From assembly GCF_902833085.1 (NCBI RefSeq), contig NZ_CADFEB010000001.1:355742-419741 (forward strand): a DNA stretch of 64,000 nt. The letters are read 5' to 3'. Made by a program: the position numbers and the translations under genes. This DNA is from Burkholderia ubonensis. GTDB lineage: Bacteria; Pseudomonadota; Gammaproteobacteria; Burkholderiales; Burkholderiaceae. Each line of letters begins with the position of its first letter. Position 1 is the first letter of the stretch. The notes below the pieces were generated by a model. The model was not told the origin of the DNA. It was given only the letters and a program-made list of their open reading frames with translations, and made no database searches. Below are positions 41,067 to 50,500 of the stretch, piece by piece.

Positions 41067-41279
41067 TCAGTCTCCCCCCAACGCCCGGCGCAGCGACAGC
41101 GGCCGCATGTCGGTCCACGCCTCGCGGATGTGTGCGAGGCAGGCGGCCCGGTCGCCCTCGAAGCCGGTCCCGCTCCAGCCGGGCGGCAGCGCTGCGTGCG
41201 CCGGCCAGAGCGAATATTGCTGCTCGTCGTTGACCACGACCAGGTAGCGCGTCGGATCTTCGTCGTCGTCCTGTGTCAT
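41067..41279 (-). CDS. MbtH-like NRPS accessory protein
   Basis: A 70-residue protein starting MTQDDDEDPTRYLVVVNDEQ. All MbtH signature elements appear: 'NDEQQYSLWPAHAALPPGWSGTGFEG' and 'CLAHIREAWTDMRPLSLR' with the invariant Trp residues. MbtH proteins bind adenylation domains and are needed for their folding or activity. Its ATG overlaps the stop codon of the one-module NRPS (ATGA), so the two are coupled; it probably serves the adenylation domains of both NRPS proteins. Confidence 0.95.
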   Translation of the reverse strand: MTQDDDEDPTRYLVVVNDEQQYSLWPAHAALPPGWSGTGFEGDRAACLAHIREAWTDMRPLSLRRALGGD

Positions 41280-44200
41280 CTGCAGTCTCCTTGAGTGTCG
41301 GGCCCGGCCGTCTCGCCGAGCAGTGCCCCGAGTTCGGCGGGCGTCGCGCGCGCCAGCTCGGCATCGATGATCGCGACGGCCAGTTCGGCGACGGTCGGCG
41401 CCTCGAACAGCAGGCGCAACGGCAATTCGACGCCGAGCCGCGCGCGGATCCGGGCGGCGACCCGGGTCGCGAGCAGCGAATGGCCGCCCAGCTCGAAGAA
41501 GTTGTCGTGCAGGCCGATCCGCTCGACCTTGAGCACCTCGCTCCAGATCGCCGCCAGCGCGGCTTCGAGGGGCGTGCCCGGACGCGCGTCCGGCTGCGCC
41601 GCCCCCGTCGCGGGCTCGAGGGCCGGCAGCGCCGCGCGGTCGATCTTGCCGCTCGGCGTGAGCGGCATCGCGTCGACCGGCACGAACAGCGCCGGCACCA
41701 TCGACTCGGGCAGCCGCGTGCGGCAATGACGCCGCAGCGCGCCGACGTCGAACGCGACGTCGTTGCCGCGCGCGGCGATCACGTACGCGATCAGCCGGCG
41801 GCCGCCCGCGGGGTCCGGCCCGTCGACCACCACCGCCTCGCGCAGGCCCGGCGCGTCGCGCAGCACGGCTTCCACTTCGCCCGGCTCGACCCGCACGCCC
41901 CGCACCTTGATCTGCCGGTCGCGCCGGCCGAGAAACTCGAGCGCGGCGTCGCCGCGCCGGCGCGCGAGGTCGCCGGTGCGGTACATCCGCGCGCCCGGCG
42001 ACGGCGAGAACGGATCGGGCACGAAGCTCGCCGCGGTCTGGTCCGGCTGGCCCAGATAGCCGCGCGCGGGCAGGCAGCCGCCGATGTACAGCTCGCCGGG
42101 CAGCCCGTCGGGCACCGGCGCGCCGTGCCGGTCGAGCAGATAGAGCCGCGCGCCCGCGATCGCGCGGCCGATCGGCGGCAGCTCCGGCCACGCGTCCGGC
42201 GCGCCGTCGAGCGTCCACTCGGACGCGACGTGGGTTTCCGTCGGGCCGTACTGGTTGCGCAGCGTCGCGACGCGATGGCGGCGCACGAACGCCGCGAGCT
42301 GCGGCGACACCTGCAGCTGTTCCCCGGCGGTGACGATCTCGCGCAACGCGAGCACGCTTGCCTGCGGATCGTCGGCCGCCGTCGCGGCCAGCGCCTGGAG
42401 CGCCGCGGCCGGCGCGAAGATCCGCTCGATGCGGTCGGCCGCGAGGCGGCGCAGCAGCGCCGCCGGATCGCGCCGCTCCTCCTCGCTCGCGAGCACGAGC
42501 GTCGCGCCCGCGCAGAGCGTCGTGAAGATCTCCTGCGCCGATACGTCGAAGTTGAGCGACGTGAACTGCAGCACGCGCGCGGGCGCGGGCGCGGTGGCAT
42601 GCTGCCACGCGATCAAATTCGCGAGCGGCCCGTGCGGCATCGCCACGCCCTTCGGGCGCCCGGTCGAGCCCGACGTATAGAGCAGGTACGCGAGCGCGTC
42701 GCGTTGCGCAGCGGCGAGCGCCGGGCGCGACGGCGGCGCGTCCGCATCGACCGGCACGAGCGCGGGCGCCGCGAACGGCGGCGTCGCGCCGGCCGTGATC
42801 ACGGCCGCGAGCCGCGCATCCGCGCAGATCGCCGCGAGCCGCTGCTCCGGGTAGACGGGATCGAGCGGCACGTAGCAGGCGCCCGCCTTCAGCACCGCGA
42901 GCACCGCCACGAGCTGCTCGATCGAGCGGCCGATATAGATGCCGACCGGCACGTCCGGGCCCGCGCCGCGCGCCGCCAGCGCGTGCGCGAGGCGCGCGGC
43001 GCGGCTGTCCAGCTCGCCGTAGGTCAGCGTGCGTCCGCCCTGCCGCAGCGCGATCGCGTCGGGCGTGCGGGCGGCCTGCGCCTCGACGCGCCGATGCACG
43101 AGCGGCGGCGCCGCCTCGGCCGCCCACGGCGACGCGGCGGCGGCCAGCACCGCGTCGCGCTCGCGTTCGTCCATCAGCGGCAGGCTGCCGGCCGCCTGCT
43201 CCGGCGCCGCGAGCGCGGCGCCGAGCAGCGTCGTGAAGTGGCGTGCGAGCCGCTCGATCGTCGGCGCGTCGAACAGGTCGGTCGCGTATTCGACGATGCC
43301 GCGCAGCCGGCCGCCCACCTCGATCATCGACAGATGCAGGTCGAACTTGGCCGTGCCGATGCCGACCTCGCGATAGTCAGGGTTGCGCCCGTCGTCCGCC
43401 GCGTCCGCCGGCCGGCTGCCGGTGTCGTCGAACGCGTTCAGCACGAACATCACCTGGAACAGCGGGTTGTGGTTCAGCGCGCGCTGCGGCCGCACCGCCT
43501 CGACGAGCCGCTCGAACGGCAGGTCCTGATGCGCGTAGGCGGCGAGCGTCGTCTCGCGCACCGCCGCGAGCAGCTCGCGGAAGCCGCGCGCGTCGTCGAC
43601 CCGGCTGCGCAGCACGAGCGTGTTGGCAAAGAAGCCGATCAGCCCTTCCAGCTCGACGCGGGTCCGGTTCGCGATCGGCGTGCCGACGACGACGTCGTGC
43701 TGCCCGCTATAGCGCGCGAGCAGCAGCTTGAACGCCGCCAGCAGCACCATGAACGGCGTCGCACCTTCGCGCTGCGCGAACGCGCGCACCGCGCGCGTCG
43801 TCGCCGCGTCGAGCGAGAAATTGTGCAGCGCGCCGCGATAGCTCGGCACCGCCGGGCGCGGCCGCGCGCACGGCAGGTCCAGCGGCGCCGACGGCGCGCC
43901 GTCGAGCTGCGTCCGCCAGAACGCGAGCTGCCGGTCGAGCACGTCGCCGGCGAGCCAGTCGCGCTGCCAGATCACGAAGTCCGCGTACTGGATCGGCAGC
44001 GGCGCGAGCGGCGCCTGCAGGCCCGCGGCGTAGGCCGCGTACAGCGTGCTGAACTCGCGGTGCAGCACGCGCATCGACCAGCCGTCGGAGATGATGTGAT
44101 GGATCGTCAGCACGAGCAGGTGCTCGTCGGGCGCGAGCCGGATCACGCGCAGGCGCAGCAGCGGCGCCGCGCCGAGATCGAACGGGCGCGCCGCCTCGTC

Positions 44201-44560
44201 GATCGCGAGCCGCTGCGCGGCCGCCGCGCGCTCGCCCGCGGGCAACGCGGACAGGTCGGTCAGCGCGAGCGGCAGCGCGACGGCCGGCTCGACGATCTGC
44301 ACCGGGTGGCCGTCCTCGACGTCGAAATGCGTGCGCAGCGTCTCGTGCCGCGCGAGCAGCGCCGCCAGCGCGCGCTCGAGCGCATCCTGGGCGAGCGCGC
44401 CGCGCCACGGCACGATGTCGTACATGTTGTAGATCGCCTGCCCCGGCTGCAATTGCTCGAGGAACCACAGCCGCTCCTGCGCGAACGACAGCGGAAAGAC
44501 GAACACGTCCTGTTCGGCGACGTCGGGCTCCTGCTGCACGGCCGTGTCGAGCGGGTTCAT
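41276..44560 (-). CDS. One-module NRPS (C-A-T), predicted proline-type adenylation
   Basis: A 1094-residue protein. Condensation domain at about 20-450 (HHxxxDG as 'HHIISDG'), adenylation at about 480-960 ('LLYTSGSTGRPKG', 'YGPTETH', 'MYRTGDLARRR'), and a thiolation domain at about 1000-1070 with 'DNFFELGGHSLLAT' (phosphopantetheine Ser). Read by hand, the ten-residue pocket code is D-V-Q-F-V-A-Q-V-A-K, closest to proline/pipecolate codes (DVQ[L/F/Y]-I-A-H-V-V-K). There is no epimerisation, reductase or thioesterase domain: the protein ends just after the T domain, so release must be by another enzyme. The ATG overlaps the stop of the upstream NRPS (ATGA) and its own stop overlaps MbtH. Last module of the line. 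Confidence 0.9.
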   Translation of the reverse strand: MNPLDTAVQQEPDVAEQDVFVFPLSFAQERLWFLEQLQPGQAIYNMYDIVPWRGALAQDALERALAALLARHETLRTHFDVEDGHPVQIVEPAVALPLALTDLSALPAGERAAAAQRLAIDEAARPFDLGAAPLLRLRVIRLAPDEHLLVLTIHHIISDGWSMRVLHREFSTLYAAYAAGLQAPLAPLPIQYADFVIWQRDWLAGDVLDRQLAFWRTQLDGAPSAPLDLPCARPRPAVPSYRGALHNFSLDAATTRAVRAFAQREGATPFMVLLAAFKLLLARYSGQHDVVVGTPIANRTRVELEGLIGFFANTLVLRSRVDDARGFRELLAAVRETTLAAYAHQDLPFERLVEAVRPQRALNHNPLFQVMFVLNAFDDTGSRPADAADDGRNPDYREVGIGTAKFDLHLSMIEVGGRLRGIVEYATDLFDAPTIERLARHFTTLLGAALAAPEQAAGSLPLMDERERDAVLAAAASPWAAEAAPPLVHRRVEAQAARTPDAIALRQGGRTLTYGELDSRAARLAHALAARGAGPDVPVGIYIGRSIEQLVAVLAVLKAGACYVPLDPVYPEQRLAAICADARLAAVITAGATPPFAAPALVPVDADAPPSRPALAAAQRDALAYLLYTSGSTGRPKGVAMPHGPLANLIAWQHATAPAPARVLQFTSLNFDVSAQEIFTTLCAGATLVLASEEERRDPAALLRRLAADRIERIFAPAAALQALAATAADDPQASVLALREIVTAGEQLQVSPQLAAFVRRHRVATLRNQYGPTETHVASEWTLDGAPDAWPELPPIGRAIAGARLYLLDRHGAPVPDGLPGELYIGGCLPARGYLGQPDQTAASFVPDPFSPSPGARMYRTGDLARRRGDAALEFLGRRDRQIKVRGVRVEPGEVEAVLRDAPGLREAVVVDGPDPAGGRRLIAYVIAARGNDVAFDVGALRRHCRTRLPESMVPALFVPVDAMPLTPSGKIDRAALPALEPATGAAQPDARPGTPLEAALAAIWSEVLKVERIGLHDNFFELGGHSLLATRVAARIRARLGVELPLRLLFEAPTVAELAVAIIDAELARATPAELGALLGETAGPDTQGDCR

Positions 44561-47500
44561 TGCGCGTCACTCCGCGTCGCGGCGGCACGGCGCGCACGAT
44601 AGATCGCGCGCGGCACGCTCACCAGCTCGGGGCCGGACGAAGGCGGCGCGCCGTTCGCACGGAGCTCGTCGACCGCGCGCGCCAGGTCGGCGAGCGTCGG
44701 CGTCTCGAAGATCGTCCGCAGCGGCATCTCCGCGCCCAGCTCGTCGCGCAGCCGCGAAATCACCTGCGTCGCCAGCAGCGAATGGCCGCCGATGTCGAAG
44801 AAGTGATCCGTGCGCGCAATCCGCTCGATGCCCAGGATCCTGCCCCAGATGGCCGCCACCGCGCGCTCCGTGTCGCCGCGCGGCGGCTCGCCCGCGTCGC
44901 CGGTCGCCCGCCCGCCGGGCACGGGGAGCGCCGCGCGATCGAGCTTGCCGTTCGCATTGACGGGAATCGCATCGATCGCGACGAAATGCGCGGGCACCAT
45001 GTATTCCGGCAGCCGCTGCTTGCAATGGCGGCGCAGCGCGTCGTCGTCCGGCGGCGCGGCCGGATCGGCCGCGACCACGTAGGAGACCAGCTGGCGGTCG
45101 GCCGCATCGCCGCGGCAGACCGTCACCGTGGTCCGCACCGCCGGGTGCGCGCGCAGCGCCTCGTCCACCTCGCTCGGCTCGATCCGGTAGCCGCGGATTT
45201 TCACCTGCCCGTCGGCGCGGCCCAGGAATTCGAGCGTGCCGTCGGCGCGCAGCCGCGCGAGATCCCCGCTGCGATACAGCCGCGCGCCCGGCTCGCCGCC
45301 GAACGGATCGGGGATGAAGCGCTCGGCCGTCAGGTCCGGCCGCCCGACGTAGCCGCGCGCCACGCATGCGCCGCCGATCAGGACCTCGCCCACCGTGCCC
45401 GTCGGCGCGAGCCGGCCCGCATGATCGACGACGTACAGCGTCGCATGCGGCAGCGCGGGTGCGATCGACAACGGCTCGCCTTCGGCCGGCGGCGCGGCCA
45501 GCGTCTGGATCGAGCAGAACACCGTGGTCTCGGTCGGGCCGTAGGTGTGCATGAAGACCGGAACCTGCGACGCCTGCATCGCGGCGCGCACCTTGGCCGC
45601 GTCCACCCGGTCGCCGCCGACCAGCAGCAGCCGCGCGCCGAGATAGGCGTCGGGGCGATGCGCGACGGTCTGGCCGAACAGCGCCGCGGTCTGGTACAGC
45701 ACGCTGATCCGCCGATCGGCGAGCGTCGCGGCGAACTGGTCCGGAATCAGCAGCTCATCGCGCCCGATGCCGACGAGGCACGCGCCCGCGGTCAGCGCGC
45801 CCCAGCATTCGAACGCCATCACGTCGAAGGCGGGACTGGAGCTTTGCGCGACGCGGTCGTCGGCCGCGATCCGCGCCGGCCGCATCGCGTCGAGCAGCCA
45901 CAGCAGCTGGCGGTGCTCGATCATCACGCCCTTGGGCTTGCCGGTCGAGCCGGACGTGAAGATGATCTGCGCGAGCTGCCCGGGCGCGTTGCGCTGCTTC
46001 AGCGGCTGCGCCGAGCGCATCGCGATCGCGGCGGCCTCCGCGTCGAGATCGAGCAGCGTGACGCCCGGCATCGGCGGAATCTCGCGGCCGCCGGCCGCGA
46101 TCACGAGCTCGACGTTCGCGTCGGCGAGCATCGACGCGAGCCGCTCGGGCGGGTTGCGCGTGTCGAGCGCGACGAACGCGCCGCCGGCCTTCCACACCGC
46201 GAGCATCGAGACGATCAGCGCGGCCGAGCGGTCGAGCCACAGCCCGACGCGCGTGTCGACCCCGACGCCGCGTGCGCGCAGCAGCCGGGCCAGCCGGTTC
46301 GCGCGCGTCTCGAGTTCGCCGTAGCCGAGCGTCGCGTCCGCGAATTCGAGGGCCGGCGCGTCGGGCGCGCCGGCGGCCCGGCGCGCGACGAGCGCATCGA
46401 TGGTCGGGCCGGCCGCGAGCGGCGCGGCCGGCTCGGCGAGCCCCGTCAGCAACCGCGCACGCTCGTCCGCGCCGATCAGGTCGAGGCCGTCGACCGGCGC
46501 GTCCGGCGCGGCGGCGATCGCGCGGATCAGGTTCGCGAGGTGCGCGGCCATCGTCGCGACGGTCGCCGGGTCGAACAGATCGCTCGCGTATTCGATCACG
46601 CCGGACAGCGTATCGCCGGCTTCCGCGAGTGCGAAGGTGAGGTCGAACTTGGCCGTGCCGCCCGTCAGCACCTCGGGCGGCGCGGCGTCGGCCGCGCCGT
46701 TGGCCGCCGCCTGCCCCTTCGCGGCGCCGGTGGCCGCCTGGAACAGCAGCATCACCTGGAACAGCGGGTTGTGGCCGAGCGTGCGCTCGGGCTGCAGCTC
46801 CTCGACGAGGCGCTCGAACGGCAGGTCCTGGTGCGCATAGGCGGCCAGCGTCGTTTCCCGCACGCCGGCCAGCAGCGTGCGGAACGATGCGCGCGCATCG
46901 ATCCGTGTGCGCAGCACCAGCGTATTCACGAAGAAGCCGATCAGGTCCTCGAACTCGGCGCGGGTGCGGTTCGCGATCGGCGTGCCGACCACGATGTCGT
47001 GCTGGCCGCTGTAGCGGCTGAGGAACAGCTTCAACGCCGCGGTGATCGCCATGAACAGCGTGCCGCCCTCGGCCTGCGCGAGCGCGCGCAGCGCCGACGT
47101 CGACGCCGCGTCGATCGTGAACGGCAGCAGCCCGCCTCGGTAGCTCTGCACCGCCGGCCGCGGGCGGTCCGACGGCAGCGTCAGCACCGCCGGCGCCCCG
47201 GCCAGTTGCTCGCGCCAGTAGCCGAGCTGCGACGCCAGCGTGTCACCCTGCAGCCACTCCCGCTGCCAGGCCGCGAAGTCCGCGTACTGGATCGCCAGCG
47301 GCCGCAGCGGCGACGCCCGGCCCTCGTCGAACGCCGCATACAGCGCCCCCAACTCGCGGTACAGCACCCGCATCGACCAGCCGTCCGACACGATGTGATG
47401 CAGCGTCAGCAAAATCACGTGATCCGCGTCGCCCAGCCGCACCAGCCGCGCGCGCAGCAGCGGCGCCGCGCCCAGGTCGAACGGCCGTGCCGCCTCTTCC

Positions 47501-50500
47501 GCCGCGATCGCCTGCGCCGCCGCCTCGCGCTCGCCCGCCGGCAGCCCCTGCAGATCGCTGATCACGAACGGCACCGTTGCTTCGCCCGCGATGCGCTGCA
47601 CCGGCTTGCCGTCCTGCGCCTCGAAATGCGTGCGCAGCGTCTCGTGACGCCGCACGATCTCGTTCAGCGCACGCTCCAGCACCGGCGCGCGCAGCGGCGC
47701 ACGCAGCCGCAGCACGAGCGGAACGTTGTACAGCGCGCCGTTCGGATGCAGCTGGTCGAAGAACCACAGCCGCTCCTGCGCGAACGACAGCGGCGCCGTG
47801 CGAACCTCGGCGGGCGCCGCCGCCGGCCCGGCCAGCAGGCGTGCGAGCAGCGCGCGCTTGTCCGCCGCCGTCATGCCGTCGAGCGTGGCGGCATCGACGG
47901 CGGCCGGCGCCGCACCACCGCCGGCCGGCTGCCGGCGCAGCGCCGCATCGATCGCGTCGTCCGCCGCGCGGGCGTCGCCGCTCGCCGCCAGCACGCGCAG
48001 CAGGTCGTCCAGTTCCGGCCCGCCCGCCGCGCCGCGCGGCGCGGCGGACTGCGCGCGGTCGACGATCGCCGCGAGGCCCGCGACGGTCGGCGTTTCGAAA
48101 ACCGTGCGCAATGGCAGTTCGAGGCCGAAGCGGTCGCGCAGGCGCGACACGAGCTGGGTCGCCAGCAGCGAATGCCCGCCGACCTCGAAGAAGCTGCGCT
48201 GGATGTCGATGCGGGCGGTCTCCAGCAGTTCGGCCCAGATCGCCGCGACGGCCGCTTCGGTCGCGGTGCGCGGCAGCGCCTCGTCGGGGACGTCCGGGGC
48301 CGGTGCCGGCGCAGCCGCGAGCGCCGCGCGATCGATCTTGCCGTTCGGCGTGAGCGGCAGCGCGGCATGCACGTAGAACGCCGACGGCACCATGTAGCCG
48401 GGCAGGCGTTCGCGCAGGTAGTGCCGCACCGCTTCGACGTCGAGCGCCGGGTCGGCGGACGCCAGATGCGCGTCGAGCCGCCGCTGCGCGCCCTCGCCGT
48501 GCGCGACGACCGCCGCATCGCCGACGCCCGGCGCGGTGCTCAGCACGGCCTCGATTTCGCCGAGCTCGATGCGGAATCCGCGGATCTTGACCTGCTCGTC
48601 GGTGCGCCCGAGGAAATCGAGCGTGCCGTCCGCGCGCAGGCGCACGAGATCGCCGGACCGATAGAGCCGCGCGCCCGGCTCGCCTGAGAACGGATCGGGC
48701 ACGAAACGCTCGGCGGTGAGGTCGGGACGGCCGAGATAGCCGCGCGCGAGCCCATCGCCGCCGATGGTCAGTTCACCGGCGACGCCCGGCGGCACCGGCT
48801 CGCCGTACGGATCGAGCACGTAGAGCCGCGTGTTGATGCACGGCCGCCCGATCGGCATGCGCCCGGTGGCCGGATCGTAGCCGCCCGTCGACACCCAGAT
48901 CGCGGTCTCGCTGGGACCATAGCCGTTCAGAACGCGCCGCCCGGCGGCCCAGCGCGCGGCAACCGCGGGCTCGACCGTCTCGCCGGCCATCATCAGCAGT
49001 GCGAATTCCGGCAGGTTCGCGTCCGGCGTGATCGCGCACGCGGCGGGCGGCAGCACGGCCGCCGTGATGCGCCGCTCGCGCAGCAGCGCGGCGAGCGGCG
49101 CGCCGGGCGCGCGCGCATCGGCCGGCGCGACGTGCAGGCAGGCGCCGGCCGTCCATGCGAGCAGCATCTCGAAGATCGACGCGTCGAAGCCGACCGCGGC
49201 AAAGGACAGCACGCGATCGGCCGGCGTGAGCCTCAGCAGCGCGCGCTGGTTGAACACGACGCGCGCCAGCCCCTGGTGCGTGACGGCGACGCCCTTCGGC
49301 GTGCCGGTCGAGCCGGACGTGAAAATCACGTACGCGCACTGCGCGGGCAGCGGCTGCGGCCGGTACGCGAATGCGCCGGCGACGGCCGCCGTGTCCGCCG
49401 GGTCGACGAGCGCGATGCCCTCGGGAATCCAGTCATGCCCGTCGCGCGGATCGCCGAGCACGATCCGCAGCGACGCTTCGGTTGCGATGTGCGCGAGACG
49501 CCGGCACGGCAGCGCGGGGTCCAGCGGCACATACGCGGCGCCGGCCTGCAGCACGCCGAGGAACGCGACCGCGAACGCCGCGGACGGCCGCAGGCAGACG
49601 CCGACCCGGTCTTCCGCGCCGATGCCGCGCGCGGCGAGCGCGACGGCGACGCCTTGCGCGCGCCGCATCAGCTCCCGGTAGCTGAGCCGGCCGTCGGGCG
49701 CGTCGAGCGCGGGACGGTCGGGGAACGCCGCGGCGAGCTGCGCGATCAGTTCGGTCACCGGCAGATCGGGCACGTACGGATGGCGCGGGCCGTTCCAGTC
49801 GTGAAGCAGCGCATGCCGCTCGGCCGCGGACAGCAGCGGCAGCCGCCGGACCGGCAGGTCGGGCTGCCGGGCGATCGCGGCGAGCAGGGTCTGGAATTGC
49901 GCGGCCATGCGGCCGATGGTTGCGTCGTCGAACAGATCGCGGCTGAACTCGAACACCGCGCCGAGCCCCGCGCCGTCGTCCGAGATCGCGAGCGACAGAT
50001 CGAAGCGCGCCATCCCGTTGCGCGGCGCCGCCGGATCGGCGGGCTGCGCCGTGCCGGCTCCGGCCCCGGCCCTCGATTCGCCGTCGGTCTGCAACGCGAA
50101 CAGCACCTGGAACAGCGGGTTGTACGCGAGGCTGCGCTCCGGCTGCAGTTCCTCGACGAGGCGCTCGAACGGCAGGTCCTGGTGCGCATAGGCGGCCAGC
50201 GTCGTTTCCCGCACGCCCGCCAGCAGCGTGCGAAACGATGCACTCGCATCGATCCGCGTGCGCAGCACCAGCGTGTTCACGAAGAAGCCGATCAGGTCCT
50301 CCAGCTCTTCGCGGGTGCGGTTCGCGATCGGCGTGCCGACCACGACGTCGTGCTGGCCGCTGAGCCGCGCCAGCAGCACGGCAAAGGCGCCGAGCAGCAC
50401 CATGAACAGCGTGCCGCCCTCGGCCTGCGCGAGCGCGCGCAGCGCCGACGTCGACGCCGCGTCGATCGTGAACGGCAGCAGCCCGCCTCGGTAGCTCTGC

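Noticed and set aside
41273-44602. 1109-aa plus-strand ORF opposite the one-module NRPS
   Set aside because: Arg-rich antisense shadow; the minus-strand frame has complete C, A and T motifs.
44560-48687. 1375-aa plus-strand ORF opposite the two-module NRPS
   Set aside because: Same reason: antisense of conserved NRPS motifs in GC-rich DNA.
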